From the NCBI RefSeq assembly GCF_030816715.1, contig NZ_JAUSYH010000001.1, positions 1,612,001 to 1,676,000 of the forward strand: a stretch of 64,000 nt of DNA, read 5' to 3'. Under the pieces are notes generated by a model, which saw nothing but the letters and a program-made list of their open reading frames with translations, did no database searches and was not told the DNA's origin. Below are positions 38,654 through 45,556 of the stretch, in pieces. Position 1 is the first letter of the stretch; every line of letters begins with the position of its first letter. A program made the position numbers and the translations under genes. The DNA is from Streptomyces achromogenes (lineage in GTDB: Bacteria > Actinomycetota > Actinomycetes > Streptomycetales > Streptomycetaceae).

Positions 38654-40081
38654 TCACTCCGTGCCGCTGTCCGGCGCCACCGAGAGTTCCCGCGTGCCGC
38701 CCGCCGCCTCCGCCTCCTCGTCCTCTCCCGGTCTTCGCCGCACCAGCGGCAGCGGGTCCGCCGGAGCCAACCGCGGATCGTCGGTGCGGAACGTGCGCAC
38801 CCGGCCCGGCTCCGACTCCGGCGTCTCGAACCGCACCGTGACCCGGCCCAGCCCACTGCCCTGCACCCACCCGTGTCCGAGCTCGGCATGCCGCACGTCG
38901 TGCCCCGGACGCCACTGATGCTCGGCGTGGACAGCGGCGTGGGCCGGCGCCGACTCCTCGGCGGCGGGCTCCTCCACGGGCCCGGCCGCGGACTCGTCCG
39001 CCCGCGCCTCCGCGGCCTGCGCGAACAGGTCCTCCTGCGTGAAGTCCGCCAGACCGCTGACGCCCACCCCGAGCAGCCGCACCCCGCCCGTGGTGTCGAC
39101 GGAGTCCAGCAACCGGGCCGCCGCTTCCCTGATCACCGCCGGATCGTCCGTGGGCCCGCGCAGCGTCTCGGACCGGGTGAGCGTCGAGAAGTCGTAGCGG
39201 CGCACCTTCAGCACGATGGTCCGGCCCGACAGACCGGCCTCCCGGAGCCTGCGCACACACCGGTCCGCGAGCCGCTGGACCTCCAGCCCCACCCGGACCC
39301 GGTCGTGGATGTCCACGTCGTACGTGTCCTCGACCGAGACGGACTTGGTCTCCCGCTCGGCCACCACGGGCCGGTCGTCGCGTGCCAGCGCCATGGCGTG
39401 GAGGGCATGCCCGTGCGCCTTGCCCAGCAGCCGCACCAGCTCGTCCTCACCCGCCTCGGCGATCTCGTCGACCGTGGTGATCCCGGCCCGCCGCAGATGG
39501 TCCCCCGTGGCAGGGCCCACCCCCGGCAGCGTCCGCACCGGCATGGGCCCGAGCAGCTGCCGCTCGGTGCCCGGCTCGATGAGCACCAGGCCGTCGGGTT
39601 TCGCCTCCTCCGAGGCGATCTTCGCGAGCATCTTGCAGGAGGCCAGTCCCACCGAACCCGTGAGACCGGTGACGGCCCGTATGTCCGTGCGCAGTCTGAC
39701 GCCGGCGAGCCGTGCGGAATCCCTGTCCCAGGCCGCCTCGCCCGCCTCCAGGTCCACGAAGGCCTCGTCCAGGCTCAGCGGCTCCACCAGCGGCGACAAC
39801 GCCCTCAGCAGCGCCATGACCTGCTCGCTGATCGACCGGTAGAAGGCGAACCGGGGCACGAGGTAAGCGGCGTTCGGTGCCAGCCTGCGCGCCTGGGCCA
39901 TCGGCATCGCCGAGTGGACCCCGAAGACCCGTGCCTCGTAGGAGGCCGTCGCGACCACACCGCGGGGCCCGAGGCCTCCCACGACCACGGCCTTCCCGCG
40001 CAGGCTCGGCTTGGATGCCTGCTCCGCCTGGGCGAAGAAGGCATCCATGTCGAGATGCAGGATCGTGGGCGCGTTTCTCAC
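38654..40081 (-). CDS. dinB: DNA polymerase IV (Y family)
   Basis: The 475-residue protein has the Y-family catalytic motifs: ILHLDMDAFFAQAEQ (first aspartate), VEPLSLDEAFVDLEAG (D-E pair), the HhH segment LPGVGPATGDHLRRAGI and a little-finger domain around SVEDTYDVDI and KVRRYDFSTLTRSETL. An extra C-terminal tail of about 110 residues includes HDVRHAELGHGWVQGSGLG, a conserved streptomycete extension. It performs error-prone translesion synthesis. The GTG start at 40081 is preferred; no LexA-type box is evident upstream. Confidence 0.9.
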   Translation of the reverse strand: MRNAPTILHLDMDAFFAQAEQASKPSLRGKAVVVGGLGPRGVVATASYEARVFGVHSAMPMAQARRLAPNAAYLVPRFAFYRSISEQVMALLRALSPLVEPLSLDEAFVDLEAGEAAWDRDSARLAGVRLRTDIRAVTGLTGSVGLASCKMLAKIASEEAKPDGLVLIEPGTERQLLGPMPVRTLPGVGPATGDHLRRAGITTVDEIAEAGEDELVRLLGKAHGHALHAMALARDDRPVVAERETKSVSVEDTYDVDIHDRVRVGLEVQRLADRCVRRLREAGLSGRTIVLKVRRYDFSTLTRSETLRGPTDDPAVIREAAARLLDSVDTTGGVRLLGVGVSGLADFTQEDLFAQAAEARADESAAGPVEEPAAEESAPAHAAVHAEHQWRPGHDVRHAELGHGWVQGSGLGRVTVRFETPESEPGRVRTFRTDDPRLAPADPLPLVRRRPGEDEEAEAAGGTRELSVAPDSGTE

Positions 40082-40149
40082 ATGTCCGATGCTGCACCAC
40101 ACCACTGACAACGACGTCGTACGACCGCCCTCGCGCCCGGGAGGCCGCG

Positions 40150-40833
40150 TCAGACGGCCCGGTTGCGCCTGCGTGCCAGCTCGTCCGCCGGATTGGGCCC
40201 GACGAGCGTCTCGCCGGTGTCGACGCGCTCCCCGTGCAGCTGCGACAGCGCGCTCTCGACGTCCCGCCACACCACGCCCACGGCGATCCCGAAGACCCCC
40301 TGACCGCCCTGGAGCAGCGTGTGGACCTCGTCCGGCGAGGTGCACTCGTACACCGTCGCGCCGTCGCTCATCAGCGTCATCCGCTCCAGATCGCTGAACC
40401 CGCGCTCCCGCAGATGCTGCACGGCGCTGCGGATGTTCTGCAGCGACACCCCGGTGTCGAGGAACCTCTTGACGATCTTCAGGACGACGACGTCGCGGAA
40501 GCTGTAGAGACGCTGGCTGCCGGACCCGTGCGCGGGCCGCACGCTCGGCTCGACGAGCCCGGTGCGCGCCCAGTAGTCCAGCTGCCGGTAGGTGATGCCC
40601 GCCGCCGCACAGGCGGTCGGACCGCGATAGCCGATCTGCTCGGACGCCATGGACGTCGTCCCTCCGCTGCTCGGCACGGCCGCCGGTCGCTGCGGAGCGT
40701 GATCGGCCGCGCTGCTCTGCTGGGGATACCCCAAGCCCGAGCGCAGCCGAGAGCTTGGGGGAGGGTACGGACCGCTTCCCCCGACACCGAGTCCGGGGGC
40801 ACCCCCAACCGCACCGTCGCCGCTGCTTCTCAC
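40150..40833 (-). CDS. MerR family regulator with repeat-derived N-terminal insertion
   Basis: The 227-residue protein has its MerR helix-turn-helix at about 65-130 (GPTACAAAGITYRQLDYWAR ... SQRLYSFRDVVVLKIVKRFL) and a C-terminal dimerisation/effector region ending VGPNPADELARRRNRAV. The first 60 residues are low-complexity and include PYPPPSSRLRSGLGYPQQ, encoded by a palindromic repeat. GTG 40833 follows GGAGG. It belongs to the conserved set nuclease/MerR/FHA found in actinobacteria. An 18-base dyad lies 69 bases upstream. Confidence 0.88.
   Translation of the reverse strand: MRSSGDGAVGGAPGLGVGGSGPYPPPSSRLRSGLGYPQQSSAADHAPQRPAAVPSSGGTTSMASEQIGYRGPTACAAAGITYRQLDYWARTGLVEPSVRPAHGSGSQRLYSFRDVVVLKIVKRFLDTGVSLQNIRSAVQHLRERGFSDLERMTLMSDGATVYECTSPDEVHTLLQGGQGVFGIAVGVVWRDVESALSQLHGERVDTGETLVGPNPADELARRRNRAV
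40729..40760. repeat. Streptomyces palindromic repeat inside the MerR gene
   Basis: CCCCAAGC (40729-40736) and GCTTGGGG (40753-40760) flank CCGAGCGCAGCCGAGA. I recognise this as a dispersed streptomycete palindromic element, usually intergenic. Here it is in frame in the coding region and adds about 15 residues. Confidence 0.6.
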
Positions 40834-40901
40834 GCCGACCTCCGTCCTAGACCTGCCTTCTCGACGGTAGGCAGTCGCCAGGGGTGCGTCAACGATCGCC
40901 A

Positions 40902-40919
40902 CACTCGGCACGCCGAGTG
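40902..40919. promoter_or_regulatory. Operator dyad upstream of MerR gene
   Basis: CACTCGGC-AC-GCCGAGTG is a perfect 18-base dyad in the promoter region of the MerR gene; the adjoining GTGATTATCAC is also palindromic. MerR proteins bind dyads between the -35 and -10 elements, so autoregulation is likely. Confidence 0.55.
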
Positions 40920-41081
40920 ATAATCACCCTAGGAGTGGTTTCCCGCACCTCACCGCGGGGAAAGGCTAGCCGAATGCGCTGAGAAGTAGCCGTAGGACGC
41001 TCTCAGTCGCCGCTGGCATTTGCCGAAGAGGGCGAGACGCCCCGCGCAGGTCGCCGCACGTGTGCGCCCCCGCTCGGGTCC

Positions 41082-41555
41082 CTACTGGTTGCTGGTGCCG
41101 AAGTCCTCAGGCGAGATCTGGTCGAGGAACTCGCGGAACTTCTCGACCTCGTCCTCCTGCTCGTCCGGGATGGCGATTCCCGCGTCGTCCAGCACCGTGT
41201 CGCTGCCGTAGATCGGCGTTCCGGTGCGCAGGGCCAGCGCTATGGCGTCGGACGGGCGCGCACTCACCTCGACGCCGCTGGCGAAGACCAGCTCCGCGTA
41301 GAAGACTCCCTCCCGCAGATCCGTGATGCGCACTTCGGTGAGCTCCTGGCCGACGGCTTCCAGCACGTCCTTGAACAGGTCGTGGGTCAGCGGTCGCGCC
41401 GGGGCCATGCCCTGCTGGGCGAAGGCGATGGCCGTCGCCTCCCCAGGTCCGATCCAGATGGGGAGGTAGCGGTCGCCTCCCACTTCGCGCAGCAGCACGA
41501 TCGGTTGGTTGGAGGGCATCTCGACCCGGACACCTACGACATCGAGCTCGTTCAC
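41082..41555 (-). CDS. Bifunctional nuclease family protein (DUF151)
   Basis: The 157-residue protein belongs to the BFN/DUF151 family (MNELDVVGVRVEMPSNQPIV, YLPIWIGPGEATAIAFAQQG, SARPSDAIALALRTGTPIYG) and has an acidic C-terminal tail. Plant and mycobacterial members degrade RNA and DNA in vitro; the in vivo role is unsettled. It starts with GTG. It sits between the two MerR genes on the same strand, an order conserved across actinobacteria, which ties it to growth control. Confidence 0.9.
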   Translation of the reverse strand: MNELDVVGVRVEMPSNQPIVLLREVGGDRYLPIWIGPGEATAIAFAQQGMAPARPLTHDLFKDVLEAVGQELTEVRITDLREGVFYAELVFASGVEVSARPSDAIALALRTGTPIYGSDTVLDDAGIAIPDEQEDEVEKFREFLDQISPEDFGTSNQ

Positions 41556-41638
41556 ACAGCAACCCTAGGCCGTGCCCGGGACGTTTGGGTAGTCGGGCCG
41601 GGAACGGGCGACCGATCCGCCCCGGGCGAACCGCCCGC

Positions 41639-42376
41639 TCAGGGCAGGCGCACCCCGAGCGCGGTCTGCACCAACGCCGCGTGCAGCCGGACCGCGAGCC
41701 CGGCCAGTTCCTTCGTGCGGGCCTCCGCGTGCGCCCGGGTCTGCGGGTTGCGGTGCCGTCTGAGCGGTGCGACCACCTGGTCGACGAGACCGGCTTCACG
41801 GTCGGCCGCCGTCTTCATCACGCGCAGATGCCGCGGCTCGATCCCGTACCGCCCCAGCTCGGCGACGAGCGCCGCCACCGTGGCCGCCTCGGCGTCATAG
41901 ACCCCGTCCTCGATCGGCACGACGAGCCCGTAGGACTCCCACTCCTCGAGCTCCCGCTCCCCGATGCCCGCGGCCGCCAGCAGCTCGGTCCTGCCGATCC
42001 GGGCGACCGTGGGCCCGTCCGACAGCTCCAGGGCGGGCTCTCCGTCCCGCTGCCGGCCCACGGTCGGCAGCGGTGCGGCCTCGCCGCGCTCCATGGCCTC
42101 CAGATGCTCACGGATGACCTTGAGGGGCAGATAGTGGTCCCTCTGCATCCTCAGGACGTGACCGAGGCGCTCCACGTCGCGCACGCTGAACTTGCGGTAG
42201 CCCGAAGGGGTCCGCTGGGGCTCGATGAGCCCTTCCGACTCCAGAAAACGGATCTTGGAGATCGTGACGTCCGGGAACTCGTCCCGCAGGGCGTTCAGCA
42301 CGGTGCCGATGCTCATCAGCACACCGTCCGTGGCGGCGGTGCCGGCTCCGGCACCGCCCCTCGGTGTTTGCAGCAT
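41639..42376 (-). CDS. FtsR-like MerR family regulator
   Basis: The 245-residue protein has the FtsR arrangement. A MerR helix-turn-helix near the N-terminus (SIGTVLNALRDEFPDVTISK followed by IRFLESEGLIEPQRTPSGYRKFS) is followed by a second helical domain (RTELLAAAGIGERELEEWES) and ends LVQTALGVRLP. The Corynebacterium homologue FtsR activates ftsZ expression; target identity here is inferred from that. It lies 42 bases downstream of the FHA gene in the same orientation. Confidence 0.88.
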   Translation of the reverse strand: MLQTPRGGAGAGTAATDGVLMSIGTVLNALRDEFPDVTISKIRFLESEGLIEPQRTPSGYRKFSVRDVERLGHVLRMQRDHYLPLKVIREHLEAMERGEAAPLPTVGRQRDGEPALELSDGPTVARIGRTELLAAAGIGERELEEWESYGLVVPIEDGVYDAEAATVAALVAELGRYGIEPRHLRVMKTAADREAGLVDQVVAPLRRHRNPQTRAHAEARTKELAGLAVRLHAALVQTALGVRLP

Positions 42377-42418
42377 GGACCTTCCCTCGGATCCCCCCGG
42401 ACGGAGCCCGGGGGCGGG

Positions 42419-43195
42419 TCAGTAACCCCGCTGGCTCGCGTAGAAGACCAGCCGGTACTTGCCGATCTGCACCTCGTCACCGTTCGACAGCGGGATCTCG
42501 TCGATCCGCTCCCGGTTGACGTAAGTACCGTTCAGACTGCCGACGTCCGCCACCTTGAACGTGCCGTCCGGGTTGCGACGGAACTCCACGTGGCGACGCG
42601 ACACCGTCACGTCGTCGAGGAAGATGTCGCTCTGCGGATGGCGGCCGGCCGTGGTCAGGTCGCCGTCCAGGAGGAAACGGCTGCCCGAGTTCGGGCCACG
42701 ACGCACCACCAGCAGCGCGGAGCCCACCGGCAGCGCGTCGACGGCGGCCTGCGCCTCGGGAGAGAGCGCCGGCAACTGCGTCTGCCCGGTGACCTCGGAG
42801 TCATAGGCTTCAAGACCGGAGATCGAGATCGTGGAGGTCGTCTCCGACGCACGCTCGGGCGTCAGCCCGGGACGCAGCGGCGCACCGCAGTTCGAGCAGA
42901 AGCGGCTGTTCTCCGCGTTGCGGTTACCGCACCTCGTACACACCAGGGCTGACATAGGGGAAAACCCTCCACCCGTACTCGAGGTTGACGGTTGGCCGAA
43001 ACCTATGCCGCCGGACTGCGCAGGGTCAACAGACGCCGCGCCCTGACCTCCGGGAACGTCACCGCCCGAACCAGCCACCTGGTCCCTGAACAGCGGTCGC
43101 TGACCCTCTGCGTCAGGCTGCGCGCGATGACGGGCGGTCGCGTTGTCGCCACCCTCACGCGGGCTCTTGCCGAACAACTTCGCAAACAACTTCAC
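42419..43195 (-). CDS. GarA/OdhI-like FHA-domain protein with zinc ribbon
   Basis: The 258-residue protein has a disordered N-terminus (1-80), a zinc ribbon with C86, C89, C100 and C103, a SETT phosphorylation motif (117-120) like the ETT motif of GarA and OdhI, and a C-terminal FHA domain (about 165-255) with G184-R185, S199-R-x-H202 and N222-G. GarA and OdhI, once unphosphorylated, inhibit 2-oxoglutarate dehydrogenase; Ser/Thr kinases relieve this. An internal ATG at residue 81 could give a shorter GarA-sized form. The GTG start follows AAGGGGA. Confidence 0.88.
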   Translation of the reverse strand: MKLFAKLFGKSPREGGDNATARHRAQPDAEGQRPLFRDQVAGSGGDVPGGQGAASVDPAQSGGIGFGQPSTSSTGGGFSPMSALVCTRCGNRNAENSRFCSNCGAPLRPGLTPERASETTSTISISGLEAYDSEVTGQTQLPALSPEAQAAVDALPVGSALLVVRRGPNSGSRFLLDGDLTTAGRHPQSDIFLDDVTVSRRHVEFRRNPDGTFKVADVGSLNGTYVNRERIDEIPLSNGDEVQIGKYRLVFYASQRGY

Positions 43196-43385
43196 GGGCG
43201 ATTCCCCTTGACCGAAACAGACCCGCCCGTGGGGCAGGACGAACCCTGACTGAATACACCGGCCGACCCGGACACCTTCACAACGTCCGTGCCCACCAGA
43301 CAGTTTCCACCACGCACCACCCGATCGGTGCGTCGACCCCCCGCAACCTCATGCCCCTGCCGGACGCCCCCCATGCGCCCCCCGC

Positions 43386-44228
43386 TCACGGCGCCGACGA
43401 CCGAGCGTAGTCAGGCCGCTTCGCCTCTCGCAAGGCGTCCACAACGATCTTGTCCGATCGCTCCACGACCACGGTGGCCTGCTCCTTTTCGAGGGTCTGG
43501 ACGACGCCTCCGGGGATGTTCAGCGCCGGCTCGAGGTCCTGCGGGTTGCCGATGACCTTGAAACGGTAGGGCGCGTTGATCTTGTTCCCGTCGACGCTCA
43601 CGCCCCCACCGGACTCCGTCAGGAAGGTGCCGGCAACGACCCGCACACCGTTCACCTGGATCGCCTCGGCACCCGCCGCGCGCAGCTCCTGGATCGCGTC
43701 GAGCAACATGTCCGCCTCGACCGCTCCCTTCGTGTCCTCGATGGTCATGGTGATGCCGGGTCCCTGAGCAGCGACCGTGCCCGCCAGAATGCCGAGTTGC
43801 CTCTCCTTCTCGACCGTCTGCTTGCGGGCCTCCTCAGCCTGGTCGGAGCTGTTCTCCAGCTCCTGCTGCTGCTTCTCGAGCCCTTGCTTCTCGTCCTCAA
43901 GACGCTGACTGCGGTCGTCGAGTTCATCGAGGATGCGTACAAGATCTTCCTGACGCGCACCACGCAGCGCGTTTCCGCTGTCGCTGTTGGAAGCGACCTG
44001 CACGGCCAGGCCGAAGCCCAGACCGAACAGCAGCAGGGCCACGATGAGTTGGGCCCGCGTGACCCGAGGCGGCCAAAGTCCCTCCACCAGCCGCCGGCGG
44101 CCGTTGGACGTGGTCTCGGCCGGCTCCCGGGCCGGTCCGTCCCCGGACGACGTCACGGGGACCTCGTCGGGCAGTTCCTTGCGCAGCCGGTTCTCGGGCG
44201 TCTCGTCCCCGTCGCTCATCGCCGTCAC
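43386..44228 (-). CDS. DUF881 family membrane-anchored protein
   Basis: The 280-residue protein has a cytoplasmic N-terminal tail, one membrane segment (AQLIVALLLFGLGFGLAVQV), an extracytoplasmic coiled coil rich in Glu/Gln (about 90-145) and a DUF881 domain with GPGITMTIEDTKGAVEADML and LRAAGAEAIQVNGVRVV. DUF881 proteins are linked to division and wall growth in actinobacteria by genome context. The GTG start overlaps the upstream sbp stop by four bases; ATG 44219 is possible. Confidence 0.87.
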   Translation of the reverse strand: MTAMSDGDETPENRLRKELPDEVPVTSSGDGPAREPAETTSNGRRRLVEGLWPPRVTRAQLIVALLLFGLGFGLAVQVASNSDSGNALRGARQEDLVRILDELDDRSQRLEDEKQGLEKQQQELENSSDQAEEARKQTVEKERQLGILAGTVAAQGPGITMTIEDTKGAVEADMLLDAIQELRAAGAEAIQVNGVRVVAGTFLTESGGGVSVDGNKINAPYRFKVIGNPQDLEPALNIPGGVVQTLEKEQATVVVERSDKIVVDALREAKRPDYARSSAP

Positions 44229-44557
44229 GCCCGGAAAACGTGCCGGCGGATCGCCGCGGCATTGGAGAAGATGCGGATGCCGAGAACGACGACGACACCC
44301 GTCGACAGCTGCGATCCCACGCCCAACTCGTCTCCCAGGAAGACGATCAGCGCGGCGACCACCACGTTCGACAGGAACGACACCACGAACACCTTGTCGT
44401 CGAAGATGCCGTCCAGCATGGCCCGCAGCCCGCCGAACACGGCGTCCAGCGCCGCCACCACGGCGATCGGCAGATAGGGGACGACGGCTGCCGGAATCTC
44501 GGGCTGGACCAACAGGCCGGCCACGACTCCCACGACGAGACCCAGTACGGCGATCAC
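44225..44557 (-). CDS. sbp: Small basic family protein (Sbp, DUF1290)
   Basis: The 110-residue membrane protein has three hydrophobic segments, with AVVPYLPIAVVAALDAVFGG and KVFVVSFLSNVVVAALIVFLG as the family blocks. Sbp is co-encoded with ftsZ-cluster genes in Bacillus and with DUF881 genes in actinobacteria; its molecular function is unknown. The GTG start overlaps the upstream DUF881 stop by four bases and its own stop overlaps the next start, so the three genes are tightly coupled. Confidence 0.88.
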   Translation of the reverse strand: MIAVLGLVVGVVAGLLVQPEIPAAVVPYLPIAVVAALDAVFGGLRAMLDGIFDDKVFVVSFLSNVVVAALIVFLGDELGVGSQLSTGVVVVLGIRIFSNAAAIRRHVFRA

Positions 44558-45459
44558 GATGTGCCCTTCTCAGTGCTCGGCTGTGCTGTGCGTACGATCA
44601 CGCTCGGTGCGGCGGGCAGCCGGAGGTCGCTCGCCACGGAGATGGCCGTCCGGACGCCGTAGTTCTCCTGCAGGGCGTTGAGATACAGCCCGTCCGCGCT
44701 GTTCTGGAACCTGGTGCTGAGCTTTTTCCCGTCCCCCACCGCGAGCACGGTGTACGGCGGCACCAGCGGCTTGTTGTCCACCAGTATCGCGTCACCCGCG
44801 GCCCTGATCGCGGAGAGCGCCGTCAGCCGCTGGCCGTTGATCGACACGGCTTCGGCGCCCGAGGCCCACAGTCCGTTGACCACCCGCTGCATGTCACGGT
44901 CGCGGACCCTCCCGGTGTCGGAGAACCCGGAGGTCTCGCGCGGGTCGCCGTCGCCGCCGGTGCTCGCTTCCTTGGCGTCGTCCACGACGAGCTTCACGCC
45001 CGGCCCGTGCACCGCGACGGCGCCCGACAGCAGTCCGGCCAGGTCCGCCTGATCGCTCCCGCCGCTCTGCTTGAGCACCTCCTGCTGCCGGGCGCTCACA
45101 TCGCTGCGCAGTTTGTCGACGGTGCTCTCCAGCTCCTCGGCCGCCTCCGTCTCGCGGTCGATGCGGTCGATCAGCTCCTCGCGCTCCTTGGCGACGACCG
45201 GAGCCGCGACCCGCGCCTGGGCCGCGCCGACGGTGACCACCAGGGCCGCGAGCACCAGCCCCGCGGCCAGCCCGAGCTTCGCCCGTACCGTCCTGGGCAG
45301 GCCTCCGGACCCGTCGGCCTGCTTGCGGACGGCGGCCTCGGCATAACCGTCGTCGAGGCTGTGGTCCATGACGTTGGTGAGCAGCGACATGGACGCGTCC
45401 GGACGCGACGCGCGCGCGGGTGTGCTCCGAACGGGGGGCGGCTGCGGCATGCCGCACAT
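44554..45459 (-). CDS. DUF881 family membrane-anchored protein (second copy)
   Basis: The 301-residue protein shares the layout of its downstream paralogue: N-terminal tail, one membrane segment (GLAAGLVLAALVVTVGAAQA), a coiled coil (EREELIDRIDRETEAAEELE) and a DUF881 domain with HGPGVKLVVDDAKEA and LWASGAEAVSINGQRLTALS. The pair flanks sbp. Start at 45459 or, less likely, ATG 45450. A strong hairpin separates it from the nucleotidyltransferase gene, so it probably heads its own transcript. Confidence 0.87.
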   Translation of the reverse strand: MCGMPQPPPVRSTPARASRPDASMSLLTNVMDHSLDDGYAEAAVRKQADGSGGLPRTVRAKLGLAAGLVLAALVVTVGAAQARVAAPVVAKEREELIDRIDRETEAAEELESTVDKLRSDVSARQQEVLKQSGGSDQADLAGLLSGAVAVHGPGVKLVVDDAKEASTGGDGDPRETSGFSDTGRVRDRDMQRVVNGLWASGAEAVSINGQRLTALSAIRAAGDAILVDNKPLVPPYTVLAVGDGKKLSTRFQNSADGLYLNALQENYGVRTAISVASDLRLPAAPSVIVRTAQPSTEKGTS

Positions 45460-45500
45460 CGTCGCACGTCATGCCCAGTACCTCCGAATGGCCCCACCGG

Positions 45501-45540
45501 CGTGCCGGACAGGCCCCCTCGGGGACACGTGTCCGGCACG
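45501..45540 (-). terminator. Hairpin terminator after the nucleotidyltransferase gene
   Basis: CGTGCCGGACA (45501-45511) pairs with TGTCCGGCACG (45530-45540); the loop contains a small CCCC-TC-GGGG stem. It lies 17 bases after the nucleotidyltransferase stop on the minus strand. Confidence 0.75.
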
Positions 45541-45556
45541 CAGGCGTGCGCGCGGT

